DNA from: Sipunculus nudus
Taxonomy: Eukaryota; Annelida; Sipuncula; Golfingiida; Sipunculidae
Length of the DNA stretch: 64,000 nucleotides
Assembly (NCBI GenBank): GCA_026874595.1
Contig: CM049311.1
Location: 14,475,676 to 14,539,675, forward strand
Direction: 5' to 3'
Position numbers and translations under genes: made by a program. Below are positions 38,770-50,193 of this stretch, piece after piece (the first letter of the stretch is position 1; each line of letters opens with the position of its first letter). The notes under the pieces were generated by a model that was not told the DNA's origin, did not search any database, and was given only the letters and a program-made list of their open reading frames with translations.

Positions 38770-40055
38770 GAACCTCATCTGGTGCGGATATTCCGGCAGA
38801 GATGGGGGAGACTGGCACAGCCATCACACCCACTTGACGTGTACCATACGTAACATAAGGCGTTACATAAATTAACCGCAATGTGAGTCAGCACTGATGT
38901 GTTCATAATTACTTAATATGAATGTGTTGTTGAGTGTTCTATCCATGTAAGCAAATGAGTGTTAATGTAATATGCGTGTAAATTCTGGGTAATTCTGGAT
39001 ATTTATAACATTTGTTTGACCACTAATGCGAATCTCTTCCATGCATTCCTTTGCGTATATATACATGGACACGCACATATTTACCTGGAAACCTTGAGGA
39101 AATGCCTTAAGTCTTATTGATGTAACCAATTACAGGTACTCTTTCTTTTGAATTCTGCCTCGTGATCTGTCATTATCAGAGTAGGGAGCAATTAATCACA
39201 GGACAGATCCGGGCTGTAGGCCTATCTCAAGCGGTAAACAAGCGAAATACATCATCATGACCATGATTTTCCGCAGAAATGGGCAAACATGCACTTTACC
39301 GGTAAAAAGTTGTCGAACGTGGAGGCACCGCTATTCTATTTTTTAAGACTGGTGTATACTATTTTACTGTATAATCTGAATGATACTTGTAACAGACAGA
39401 TACTTATGTGCATTTTTATATAAGCAGGTATCGTCAAATTATTGCCCGCTTTAGATACTTTTCGTTTTAATAATTGAAAACACTTTAAATGTTGCGAGGT
39501 ATTTGTTTTGATGGCCTCTTGTCAGCCAATAATTAATTTTAGCCCCCCCCCCCCGTAGAGAGTCTGGTAGGGGTTGATTATATTTTATTTCTATAGTGAT
39601 ATTTGGGTTAACATTTTTTATGGGTGGATCACCTGGGACACTCCTGAGTGCAAAACCATAGATTTCATTTTTTTTTCTTTTTTTTTTTTCTTTCTTCAGA
39701 CAGTTTCTGTTTGCACTTGATCTCCACAAGGCTGATTATCAAAAGCTCAAATATTGGCACATTATTAGTCCTAGGTCAAAGATGTCCCCTGATATTTATT
39801 TCTGATCTTTTCCCCAAGGCCATACACTCCGAAGCGAATTCTCCATTATCGTCCACTTCTGTTTGCACTCGATCTAAAATATGGCTGATTTTCTAAAACT
39901 AACTTTTGCACAAAATTTCAGTCCTAGCTAACAGGAGAATGCATCTCTTTCCATTTCTTATACAATGCATACATTTAGTTTTTTATTGTTGTACAGGCCC
40001 ATAAGAATTATTTCTAGCGAAATTATCTAGGAACTTATGCATACAGCCACTATTG
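38770..40055. other. Intron 1, unannotated part
   Basis: Contains a C-tract (39543-39554) and a T-rich run near 39670. No gene recognised. Confidence 0.5.
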
Positions 40056-40566
40056 CTTAGTTCAGACTAGACCCAGTTGTGGCTCTTTTGTAAACACAGA
40101 CCCATGGGTCCCTGACTTTATTTATCTAGCGGGCGGGGAGTAGGCTACACCTGATGTTGTGTGCCTAACCCATTGCCCCTGTGCGATTGTTTCAAGCAGT
40201 ACATGCATGTGTTACATCATCACTGGTGCATGGTGTGAGTGTCCTGGAACTGGACCACTGGATACACAGGGCCACTGCCTACAGGGTGCGTTGTTACCAA
40301 GGTGGCACACTGGATTGTTTCAGCAGGCCAGTCGCATGTATCACAATTCAGCTGGATGGGCAATGATGATATAACAGGTGCAGTGCACACAGCTAGCCTG
40401 AAACAATCACCAGCCAATCACCCGGGCCTTAATCACAGGCTAAATGTACCCAAAGTGGGTACAACGTCGTCACCTGCATGGGCTCCTGTCCGCTAGATAA
40501 ATGAAGGCAGGGACCTATGGCTCTGTGTTTACAACAGAGCCACAACTGGGTCTTAGTTCAGACTAG
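40056..40566. mobile_element. Inverted-repeat (MITE-like) element with 15-bp target duplication
   Basis: A 481-bp element (40071-40551) begins ACCCAGTTGTGGCTC and ends GAGCCACAACTGGGT. The terminal inverted repeats extend about 70 bp, roughly nine positions in ten matching, to CTAGCGGGC on the left and GTCCGCTAG on the right. Both sides carry the identical direct repeat CTTAGTTCAGACTAG (40056-40070 and 40552-40566). No transposase frame fits inside, so it is non-autonomous. The interior has GATTGTTTCA words in both orientations. A 15-bp target duplication is longer than the 2-11 bp usual for cut-and-paste superfamilies, so I leave the family open. It lies in intron 1. Confidence 0.88.
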
Positions 40567-40956
40567 AACAAGAAATATTCGGAGCCAAGTAGTCTCTGAC
40601 TGAGGGTGGAAGATAGCTTTGCCGTCAATCATTTCGAAATAATTCATTTAGTTATGGGATCTGTAGTGAAGTATAATGATGAATATCTTTGACCGTTCTG
40701 AATTAAATGTACCATAGGGTAGTTAGTATTTATGTATAGGAGAATCTTGAATGTTTTAGTAGCCAAAGGGCGTGAATACAATTAAGAGAACGTGGACAGT
40801 GGAATGATGCAGACGTGTTTTTTCTTAAGTTATTGTTTTGTGTCGGGGGGTTGCCGATTGAATAAGGAGTTGAAACTTAAGCTTTGTGGTTTAACCCCGT
40901 CTTCATATATTTCATAACTGGCAATTCTATAACATACACCTCATGGTAGTTGCAGA

Positions 40957-41160
40957 AGCGGATCCAGGACATCCGGACATCCCCCCCCCCCCCTTTTTTT
41001 CACCCGAAGCAACCTTTTTTAAAGGGTTTTAGACGAAATTTTCCCGCCTGGGCCCCCCCCCCCCTTTACCAGACCTGATGACCTTTTTTTTTTAGGATTT
41101 TCATTAGTCCTCCTGGGTTGGACCCCCATTTTCTTGAATCGTGGATCCGCCCCTGAGTTG
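40957..41160. mobile_element. Short GGATCC-ended non-autonomous element
   Basis: Left end AGCGGATCCAGGA and right end TCGTGGATCCGCCCCTGA form short inverted termini around about 180 bp containing two C-runs (40981-40993, 41053-41064) and T-runs. The same end motif occurs at 43079 (GGGCGGATCCAGGATTAGG) and near 6415. Confidence 0.55.
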
Positions 41161-41164
41161 CATC

Positions 41165-43078
41165 TTTATACAACAAAGTAGGTGGCAGCCAGCCTTCATC
41201 AGACCTTGATTCAGACAGCCATTCATGAACAATAAACAAGGCAACTGAACCAATCAATGACTAGCACAAACAAGTAAAATGGATGAATGAAATGAATTCA
41301 TAGGAATGGGATGAGGCAACTGACCTATCCACCACAGCCCAAATGCTCCGCCCTTTTAACTTATTATTTTAATGAGCCCCCAAAACGCTCCAACACATAT
41401 GGACTTCCATGCCCATGGTAGCGAGAGCTGATTATAACATAATAAGACGTCACAAAGGGCCATGACGCATGACGTCGTATTGACTGACGTCATCAACTGG
41501 TATCACCTGACCATTGTTTACTATATCGCAGTCATATATGAACTGTGTTGCAATATATATTGGATTATTTGTCCCATACGAATTATATGCCAGGTGAGAC
41601 ATTGTTATTCACTCGGTATTGGAGGAATGGCTCCCGCACCCTATAGGCTATAGAAACTTTTTGTACTGCATGTCTGCTTCGTATAATATTATCCCGGAAA
41701 ACATGACGACATGGGTACTGGTAGTATTTACAGACTACACGTGTTCTGTTTGACAGAGCTCTGTAAAATTGTGCAAATTTTTGTTTTTGTCAGATGATTG
41801 ACGCTTAACAATGATTAAGGTCACCTGATTGGTTGCTCCTTAGTCCCATGCTTAGGTTTATTCATTGAATGAATATGCGATTAAGGTCGCATAGAGTTCA
41901 TGGATAGGTCAACTGCATGAGGAGTATATGTTCAAGTTAGCAATTCAATGAAATCTGTTGGCTGCAACTTCATGTGAACATCTTGTTTTTGGCTGATTCG
42001 CTGATTAATACCACGAATCGTGTACACATTTCGGTTAAAAACCTTAGTGACCACCCGGTTATAACGATTCATACTGAAAAAGAATCGAGATTCAAAATGT
42101 TTTTCCATGCATTCGGGTTGTATTTGAGTATTTAATAGGGAATAGATGCCAAATCTGGTATTTTATCACTGGCCTTGTGTTTTCGTAACTTGTGCTGCTT
42201 TGTACTCTGTACATGCTGTCGGAGATTGGATGTTTGTAAACCTTTTAAATGTAGCCATTTAAAATACTGTCACACAAGGTTTTTCATGTGTGAACAAATA
42301 GTAGTGAACCTACTCACAGTTCATTATTGAAACTACATGTTGTCCTATTGTGCTCAATTCTACCCAAACCTCTCCATCTTGAGGGAATTTTGCAACCCTC
42401 AAGTGGCAAGTAGCCAAGTCGGTGTGGATGCATGGTTGCTCAAAGCTCGACTTAATCGGACTCAATATTATCTGGCCCTGCCGTTTACTGAGCCCGATAG
42501 CCATACCGGGAGAGTTTCAACAATATATGCCGCAGATTGTACATAACTAAATTAATGCCCTTGTAACCAGTGTCAACCGGTGATAGAGTGGGCCCGTTTA
42601 AACAAAATGTAACAAAATTCTCGCCCTCAGTTCTTCGGGTCAGCGAGGCTCCCAGTGAGGTATCTCAGGTAACGGTTATTCAAGTGCCTATGTATCCGAC
42701 AGTTCGTCGCTTTCCAAACTATACTAGTGGCCTATTGACTCGGACTATATTATAAAAACTCAGTATCTTGTTAATAATACAGTTATAATTTCATTAAATA
42801 AGTCAGAATTGGAACCATAAAATGTATATGGACAGCCCTGTACTAGGATATTAGGTCTGCGCCGTTCCATTAACCAGTATCAAGCAGTTGATTTACGCGT
42901 AATTAACAGCTCCATACGCCAGGTCTAGGCTTATATTGGTCAGGAACTCGCATCCTATGGTTATCGGACTCGAGATAAAGTGTTTTATCTTAGGGTCCGA
43001 TTTAATCGGGCTAGGTTGCTCACTGCCACACCATTTCGGTTCGTGTTACATCATTGATCACTTTCGTGGAATATCATG
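41165..43078. other. Intron 1, unannotated part
   Basis: No exon or element recognised. 42310-42760 has open frames on both strands of 60-70 codons with balanced composition, but none shows a domain or good splice flanks. Confidence 0.4.
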
Positions 43079-43239
43079 GGCGGATCCAGGATTAGGGGAA
43101 AAAAAGGGGGGGGGGGTTAATGACAAAGCCTAATATATATTAAAAAAAAATCCCCGGTTAGGAAGGGGGGAGGCAACAAAAATGTGTCTGAAACCTTAAA
43201 AAATGTTGCGGCGGCTGAAAAAAGGGGGGGGGGGGGGGG
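43079..43239. mobile_element. Truncated GGATCC-ended element with G-tracts
   Basis: Begins GGGCGGATCCAGGATTAGG like the 40957 element and carries G runs at 43106-43116 and 43224-43239. The opposite end is missing, apparently replaced by the SINE at 43240. Confidence 0.45.
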
Positions 43240-43370
43240 TTCTCATACTGCTCCGGTTTCTCCACCTCAATAGACTACCGACCGCCACCATCCTGGCCAG
43301 CCGAGCCATCGTATTAGTTATATTTGCTTATTGTACAATCCAAGTTAAATGAATAAAGTTTATATATTTA
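43240..43370 (+). mobile_element. SINE copy C, 5' truncated
   Basis: Begins within the core (CTCCGGTTTCTCCACC) and continues through CGTATTAGTTAT and TTGTACAATCCAAGTTAAA to the tail AATAAAGTTTATATATTTA. It ends about 58 bp before the acceptor of the 23-nt micro-exon, so the SINE sits just upstream of that exon's splicing signals. Confidence 0.7.
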
Positions 43371-43428
43371 CACATATACTTATTGCATTTAAACAAAGTA
43401 AATATCTAATTTTCTTGTTTAATTTTAG

Positions 43429-43451
43429 GATCACGCCCCCTTTTCGCAGAG
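43429..43451 (+). CDS. MAM-domain protein, exon 2 (23-nt micro-exon)
   Basis: The tract TTTCTTGTTTAATTTTAG precedes the exon and AG|GTAAGT follows it. The first base completes the Gly codon left by exon 1, seven codons give ITPPFRR, and one base carries over to exon 3, where it forms Val. The phase fit on both sides is exact. The product is a short Pro/Arg linker between signal peptide and MAM domain. Removing this exon would shift the frame (23 nt), so it must be included with these neighbours. It is very short and depends on good splice signals. Confidence rests on phase and consensus sites. Confidence 0.75.
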
Positions 43452-43925
43452 GTAAGTTTCTTTTTTTTTCAGTCAGATATTTTCGCTTCAGGACCTTGAA
43501 TTGGCCGAACGCAATCATCATGAAGACAAATACCTAACAGATGTGGAAAATGCTGATACTAAATGAAAATATTATGAGAATTTTATGACACAATAAAATC
43601 TTTATTTTATCTATCCTGAAAAAGGAATCTTTTTGCTTAATTATTGTAGGTGTTTCTATAAAAATATAGTTTGAAATTAATATAATAAAATTTTACCATC
43701 ACTTTGAGATTAATTTGATGAAAATCCTACGAATAAATGCGACAATTTATAAAAAAAAAAATATAGTGCACAAATAAATCAACAACTTTTAAAGGAGGAT
43801 GATATACAAGTAAAAATAGATTTTTTATACATCAATTTTTACCTGCGTTACATATACAGTGTTACTTTAATCACTTGGTTTATGATGATTAATATATTTA
43901 ATTTTCCTGTCTTTTCGTTTCGTAG

Positions 43926-44078
43926 TGTCTCTTTACGCATGTGATTTCGAAGGAGAATGCGCAGAAAGCCTTATTAAAGTTACGAATAATAATGGGTACG
44001 AATGGAAGCGGCACCAAGGACCAAGTCCGTCTCCCGGAAGTGGACCTAATGCTGACCATACCTATGGTAACGCGTCGG
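43926..44078 (+). CDS. MAM-domain protein, exon 3 (MAM N-terminal part)
   Basis: Acceptor TTCGTAG and donor TCGG|GTGAGT. It completes the split Val codon and encodes about residues 42-92 of the assembled product plus one base. SLYACDFEGECAES is the classic MAM opening, with the first two conserved cysteines (Cys47 and Cys53 in my numbering). NADHTYGNASG follows, the family's usual DHT.G segment leading to GHYMY in the next exon. MAM domains are extracellular adhesion and interaction modules found in meprins, neuropilins, receptor tyrosine phosphatases and many invertebrate secreted proteins. Confidence 0.93.
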
Positions 44079-44539
44079 GTGAGTGCATCATTTGTATATT
44101 ATATCAACCGCTGGAACAGAACAATGTAATGGTATTTTTACTCCATCACTATTGGCAAGCGTCGGAGTGCAAGTGCAGCTGAATCAATAACTACATTGAA
44201 ACCTGGTAGAAGGAACGAACCTGCTCCCCATTTTGACTCTGGCCCAACTATCAACTATAATCTTTTCTCCCCAGTTATAGTTTACACTAAGACTGCAGCG
44301 CCACTATTATATATATTGAGCGTATACTATACTATATGAACTTAAAAGCTAGTAGTAGGTTTTTCTTCAGAATGATTTGGTTACTGGCAAGCGTCTAAGG
44401 GTTGGGTCACATCGTGCACATCCTTTAAAGACTGATGAGTCCGACACAGACGTGACAGTCGCTCCCACAGGTACCACAGATGAATGTAGACTTCTCAGTT
44501 CGGAATGATCCTTCAGCCGATCTTCCTTTAGTTCTTCTT

Positions 44540-44575
44540 CTTTTTTTTTTTTTTTTCTTTTCTTTTTTTTATGAG
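44540..44575. repeat. T-rich tract in intron 3
   Basis: A CTTCTTC and poly-T run. Downstream, 44690-45060 has two similar AGGGGCCTTTA words (44690 and 45030) that may be debris of another element. Confidence 0.5.
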
Positions 44576-44999
44576 AGGGGCGTTTCTTCGTCCCTCAGAA
44601 TGGATGGTTTGCCTCCAGGTATCTGGATCTGATGACAGTGTCTCCAAAGTTTCCACATCCACACCAACTGAACTGAAGGCCACCTTTTAAGGGGCCTTTA
44701 CACAGAATAGCGACAAAGGTCCCCGAGGTGGTGGGTTGCTCAAAGGTGGTTGAAAGGAGGCAGAAGGGAGGCAGAAGGGAGGCACAAGCATTGCCGTGGG
44801 TGTAGAATGAAGGCAGAGTGGTCGCGCTGGTGGAACAGGGGAAGCAGAGGGAAGAAAGGCAAGAAAATGCCCTAAGCTGCATTTTGGGAGGTTCAAGGGA
44901 GGCACAAGTATCGCTGAAACAGTTATGGAGCAGTTACACAAAAACAGGATTTTCTGGGGTTAGGCGACCATTGAGCGTCCTGGTCAGTTTTTGGTTGCT

Positions 45000-45850
45000 C
45001 TTAGGTGGCACAAAGGTGGCAGCCCTGTGTTTAGGGGCCTTTAGCGGAGCATAGGGCGGCCTGAGGACAGATTGCCACCCTCTCATCCTCCACTCCATAG
45101 ACATTACCGCACCATCGTAAGCAACGCAGGCAGAGCGTTGACTGGTTTTTGGTCGGGACCTCGGTATTTGGGATCCTGTCTCCCCAGTTGACGCCATGGC
45201 TGCGGAAGTGGGTCCTGTTTTGTCTTCGTTTATCCTTGGAATATGTGTTCCAAGACCCACAACTGTAGAGCATCGTGTTTAGGACGCAGGCTTTATAGAC
45301 CGCAACAATCCCCTGTATAACTCTGAGAAGGCACTGCCTTGGGGATTCGGGTTTTGATTTCCACTTCAAACGTTAGGTTGCGTGACACTGTACACCCTAG
45401 GCAAGTGACTTGCACAACAGTTTCAGGGACCTGGTAGCTCATCTTGATGTTTAGTCATCTCACCTTGAGCGAGTATCTTTGCAAAACCCTCTACAGGCAT
45501 ATGGCAGTTTTTCTATCAGCTCTTGGGGCGGCCCCTCAAACTGAGCTACGACACCAAGTCACCAGCAAAGAGGAGGTATCTGATCAGAGCTGTCTTCATA
45601 TTGGCCTTTGCTCTCAGGGGGGTTATCCTAGGCTGTAGAGTTTGCCTTCTGCTCAGATGCTAATGTACATGCCTTCTAGGGAGAGGGACAGTATGAAGGC
45701 GAAGAAGATCCCAAACTAGGGGCAAACACGCATGCAGCCCTTCTTGACTCCACAGCAAATACAGAAAACATCAGCTTCTTACAACAAAAGCTGACGGTAC
45801 CTTTCATGGAATCGTTATCAGATTTTATAATAGTGAGTAGTATCCAATCT
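45000..45850 (-). pseudogene. LINE reverse-transcriptase relic (C-terminal half)
   Basis: The minus strand, read across frames, gives the landmarks of a non-LTR reverse transcriptase: a GVK.GC block near 45740, a decayed LLFA.D catalytic region near 45580 (expected aspartates replaced), a VTCLGCTVS-like block near 45400, AVYKACVLNTMLYSCGSW near 45290, an RIPNTEV block near 45170, and an LRCLRWCGNVYGVEDERV block near 45100. The frame is broken by stops and shifts, and only 45031-45369 stays open for 112 codons. The 5' part, endonuclease and 3' tail are not recognisable. It lies antisense inside intron 3 of the MAM gene and cannot be active. The clade is not determined. Confidence 0.8.
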
Positions 45851-46202
45851 TCTTTAGGTGCTGAAACAGGCTTTACCTGTTGAAAAAATCAAAAACCTCG
45901 GCCAGACCAACAGAGCCAACAAACAATGGCTTTCACTGCTCCACGAATTGGTGGGTCATGTCATATCTTATCATGTCATAAGTGGAGTCCGCCACGGGAT
46001 CAACATAGAGATTGACGATACATACGTTTTGCCAGGGACTGAATTCTGGCCAGTGCAACTCCAGCGAAGATCTTTCAAACAATGCCAGAGAGTGACATAT
46101 ACCACGGCAGTTATTACATTCTCTGCCGTCACCTTTGTTTATGTACAGGCTAATCATTCTAATATCTCTCATCATTATATATAATATCTTTCCATCATTA
46201 CA

Positions 46203-46220
46203 GACGGAGTTTTTGAGCAG
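46203..46220 (+). other. Possible 18-nt cassette micro-exon in intron 3
   Basis: A pyrimidine-rich stretch ending TTACAG is followed by 18 bases and then GTAAGT. An 18-nt exon keeps the frame between exons 3 and 4 and would insert six residues (DGVFEQ) next to the GNAS/GHYMY junction of the MAM domain. The splice sites are good but the length makes chance likely. Confidence 0.2.
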
Positions 46221-46932
46221 AGTAAGTTGTAATCCCTTCCTATGCTTGATTATCTTAATCAGATGTGTTCCCGTGGTTGTAAGGGACCTTACTAAATAAG
46301 CAAATGATTCACTGTTGTGAAAATACTTTTTTTATGCAGATGTGTAAAAACTGGCCTAATACATGATGACTTTGTCTGTTAACAAGGGGAAATCTTTACA
46401 TTTGGTACTTTACAAGACTGCTTAACATGAAGAAAAACTGGCACGCTAACTCATAATTAAAAATGCCTGACTTATATTCTCATAAGCCTTTCTCGATCAT
46501 TTGCCAAAAAAAAAATTCAAATTTGCAAAAACTGAAAGACCTGTACCGTCTTTTCTTTCGTGAATCTTTAACATGACAATGTGCTTAGTCGGTCGTTGTA
46601 GTATACGTAATAAAAGTATGGATGGCTGAAGCAATGTGGCCGATGCATGTCGGGATAGCCCAGAGTTACCTGGGAGGCCCCTGCACGCTTTTATTCATTT
46701 ACAATGTTGTATCTAGAACTTGAAGCGGCAACTGAGATTCTTACCATGTTTCTTGTCCCTGTTAGCCCAGTAGTAAGTCCTACAATTCAGGAACAGTTGT
46801 TTTTAGGCTTAGTCGATGTCAGTCCTGATTGGTCTGGGTGAGTCTCTGGAAGGGCAGATGAAAATGTATAGGGCAGTCTTGTGAATCTATGAAAACAGTA
46901 TACTAGTACTGAACAATTTCTACGTATTTCAG

Positions 46933-47130
46933 GTCACTATATGTACGCTGCAAGTGAAGGGAACGTTGCAAGTGGGGCTACGGCATGGATGCAGACCAAC
47001 CCACCGTTGTCGCATTTCAACATCAAGGGCTGCGTGGAGTTCTGGTATCATATGTGGGGCTCCGGTACCGGCCTACTGCGGCTGATCTACATGAATGGCG
47101 GCCAGGATAAGGTGGAATGGAGCCAGCAAG
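46933..47130 (+). CDS. MAM-domain protein, exon 4 (MAM central part)
   Basis: Acceptor TATTTCAG and donor CAAG|GTGGAT (a weaker donor). Encodes about residues 93-158 plus one base. GHYMYAASEGN matches the GHYMY motif of MAM domains. FNIKGCVEFWYHMWG holds the third conserved cysteine (Cys126) in the usual CL.F.YHM.G strand, followed by the strand LLRLIYMNGG and a WSQQG turn. Phase 1 at both ends matches exons 3 and 5, so the domain is continuous. The weaker donor could allow some intron retention, and the frame would stop soon after in the intron. Confidence 0.95.
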
Positions 47131-47689
47131 GTGGATATTTAATTTTACCTTCACATACACATTCATATGTATTCCATGCCAGATGTACAATGTGTTAAAT
47201 TATCTGTGATCTGAAGAACACATTGTGGCTTGATGCGAAAGACATTTTGCGAGGAATTGCGATGGTATACTGAGAATAATATATTTTCCTAAAGGAAATG
47301 ATCATTTATTATTTGTTCCGTGTCCATATGTGGACGCACGGTCAGTTCCTTTTGTGCATTCAAAATTATGTCCATCATAACCTTGTAAATGAATATTTTA
47401 AATGGGCGTACTAATAAATAAGATAAAAGAACCAACATTGCTCATAAAAGAACCCGGGATACATTAAGTTTTCGGATGAAGATATTCTAAATATATCATA
47501 TAGATATTTGAAAATAACAGAAAGGGGTATACATTGGTATACAAATGTCTTTCTTTTAGGTGCCTTTCCATACATACAAACAGTTTTTCTCCGCACTTGA
47601 CCCACATGCGATTTGTGTTTTCCATATGTTCGGGTCCCATATGCGGAAGACCAATTTCATGCGGCAAGCTCATTCATATTAATAGGAGG

Positions 47690-47880
47690 GTATTCAGGGT
47701 CGGACCGGGGTATGAAATTGGCCCTTGAAATTTTTTATGATGGTGGCCCACTGGCATGAATATTTTTTGCATATCATCGGCCCACTCGCATCAATAGTTT
47801 GTCCTTACCATCGGCCAAATAGCATCAATATTTTGTCCATAGGCCTACCATGGGCTGACCGGGAAACTTCCACATGACCA
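47690..47880. repeat. Degenerate CATCGGCCCA / GCATCAATATTTTGTCC repeat
   Basis: Three or four loose units of about 47 bp within intron 4, containing CATCGGCC and GCATCAATATTTTGTCC words. Confidence 0.55.
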
Positions 47881-47884
47881 GTCC

Positions 47885-48537
47885 GTCCCCTTCATCAAAT
47901 CTCTCCATATAGCCAGGCTTACATGGTGGCTACTAGTCGTGAATACACAACTCAGTAGACATTAATTAAGGCCGGGAAGCCTGGTCTTCCATGATATTGT
48001 GGTAAACAGCCCATTATCTTAGGATTAGGCTACGAATAATGAAACACAAAAATAATACATGTTACCTCACAACCAAATTGAAAATCCGTCTTTGTGGTAA
48101 CAGGTCATTTCCTTCGTTTGCTTTCGTCCTGTAACCCGTGTAAACCATGCTTGTATTCATGTGGTCAGAAATTAGAAAAAAAAGTGCACATAGATTTACC
48201 AATATGCTGAGTAAAAACGGGTTTTTTTTCTCGCTCATGTTGGGCGTTTTAAGTAGTTACAATAAAAAAAGGTAAAGATTGGTCTGGATTATTTCAACGT
48301 AATTGTGGATAATGAGGCATTGTCAAGAATGACGAAAATATTTGCATCTTCATAGAGCCTTGAACTGCGTTCCTCGATGAAGCATGTAAAGGCACTCTGA
48401 CAGCCAGTAAGCTGGTTGTAGACTCTCTGATGTCAGAAGGCCCAAATGGCGTTAGCTGGCTACCAACTGCAGCTTCTAGTGTTTGTGCTAATACTCTTGC
48501 AATGACCGGTCGTACAGTTCTTCATAGAGCCTTAAAA

Positions 48538-48587
<50 letters not shown>

Positions 48588-48940
48588 CAGCTCTTTCATT
48601 ATTTACAAAACAAGGAGACACATACCAGAATATGACGTATGGAAAGTAAATGATCCATGTTAACGTATAGACAGTCAAGTCGTTTCAAATTAAAGATAAC
48701 TCGGCTTATGTAGGAACAGAATTTACCCAAGGAGGGTTTTATGCGATCCTCTGGACTCGTTTGTCTGTAAGCAACTTAACTCAAAAAGTGATGAACGGAT
48801 TCTGATGAAATTATGTAGAAGGTTAGAATAACACCCAAGGAACAATCAATAAAATTTTGGAGTTGATCTGGATTACAATAATATCTTTTTATATCTTTTT
48901 AAAGATCATTTCTATACCATAATGACACAGGGCGACAGGG
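47885..48940. other. Intron 4, unannotated part with TA microsatellite
   Basis: TA dinucleotides at 48541-48586; otherwise no recognised feature. Confidence 0.6.
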
Positions 48941-48944
48941 AGAA

Positions 48945-49146
48945 TGTTAGCTATTAAATTGTCACGCAAACTGAGCAGGTAAATCCGTGTTACATGAAGA
49001 CTTTATTAGAGGGGACTATTCTGATACCTCACGTCTATTAACTAAAGATAATCTCTTGAACCTTTTATAAAAACAGGTCAGAAAACTGCACACGGGCTGT
49101 TCGTTTTGTTTATATTCCCGTGTTTCTAACAAATTGGGGGCCCACC
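48945..49146 (+). mobile_element. Candidate LTR followed by a primer-site-like sequence
   Basis: 48945-49131 begins TGTTAGC and ends TCTAACA (6-bp inverted pair TGTTAG/CTAACA). It has a TATA-like TATAAAAA near 49068 and is followed after three bases by TGGGGGCCCACC (49135-49146). The layout, CA then three bases then TGGGGGC, is the same as in the miniature element at 8248. No second LTR copy was found; the next solo LTR interrupts the sequence 96 bp downstream. Confidence 0.4.
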
Positions 49147-49241
49147 AAAATAATCCGAACATTCAGTGAGGACATCTGGCGGCAGATCAAATGAACCAGA
49201 AGGCCGTTTTGCAACTAGTGACCCATTCAACTCCCGTATAT

Positions 49242-49992
49242 TGTTACGGAACCTAATAACAACAGATCACGTGTCGTGACGAGCATAAATTTTGTTACAG
49301 AGATTAAAAAAATCAGATTATGTACCTCTAGGCAGCGTGAGATGTCTAGGGGAATGAATAAATAAGTCCGTGTTTTTTGTTAACAAATAATTATAGTTTA
49401 TTCTTAAAACAATCCAAACGTTACAATACACTTAATCAATACAACTACACAGTATAACAGATAAAATGTAGAGTACCAGATTGTCTGGATCCTACGCTTT
49501 GATATATGGATACCACCACTGTCACAGCTCAACAAGAGTATTTTAAATCCAATGATCCACGTAAAATGTAATAATCCAAAGGAAATTGAGACAATCCGTA
49601 TTAAATCAGTATTATGTCCGTTAAATATCTGACACCACTGCAATCATCGGTAAGGTCCCAAAACTGACTCACACTCTTCCGTGTCCGCTGGAATTTTTCT
49701 CTAACTCTTTTTCGGCTCTAAACACAGCCCCTATTTATAACTTTTTCATCCAAAAATACTAGAAATGGAAAACTCTAAAGAACAATACACACGTTACAGG
49801 AACAGACCTGAAACATCTAGAACAAAGAACGCTGTGTTTCTACACTTCAGACCCCACACACGAGCCAGCCAAACTCGCACGTCTCCCTTTGCAACGAACT
49901 ATGCCTGCCTAACAGACACATGTAACACTCCTGCGCACTATAATCTAGGGCCTGCCTAACACGAATCAGAATGTCAACAGACACATGTAACA
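49242..49992 (-). mobile_element. Solo LTR (about 751 bp)
   Basis: Read on the minus strand, it starts TGTTACATGTGTCTG and ends CCGTAACA, with inverted ends TGTTAC/GTAACA, and is flanked on both sides by ATAT (possible 4-bp target duplication). A TATA box (TATAAATAG, 49731-49739) lies about 250 bp into it and an AATAAA signal (49397-49402) about 330 bp later. That order is right for an LTR. An internal TGTTACATGTGTCTGTTAGG duplication occurs near its 5' edge. No internal element sequence is attached. It sits in intron 4, antisense to the MAM gene, 200 bp before exon 5. Confidence 0.6.
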
Positions 49993-50193
49993 ATATATGC
50001 AACTAAGGTAAGCCAAAAATCATATACATTCTATAGAAAATGTAGGATCAGAATCAGAATCCTTAAAAATCGTTTGGAGTAATGTGAAGAACAGACACAC
50101 AGACTTGCAAAAATATAATCCCCGCTTGATGAAGGTAATGATATATTCCGGGTGTGCTTATCGTGAAATAGGAACCCGACTCGAATATTTCAG

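Noticed and set aside
42310-42760. Possible internal exon on either strand
   Set aside because: Frames of 60-70 codons without good splice flanks or domain content.
45858-46184. 108-codon plus-strand frame in intron 3
   Set aside because: Lies at the edge of an antisense LINE relic and shows no domain.
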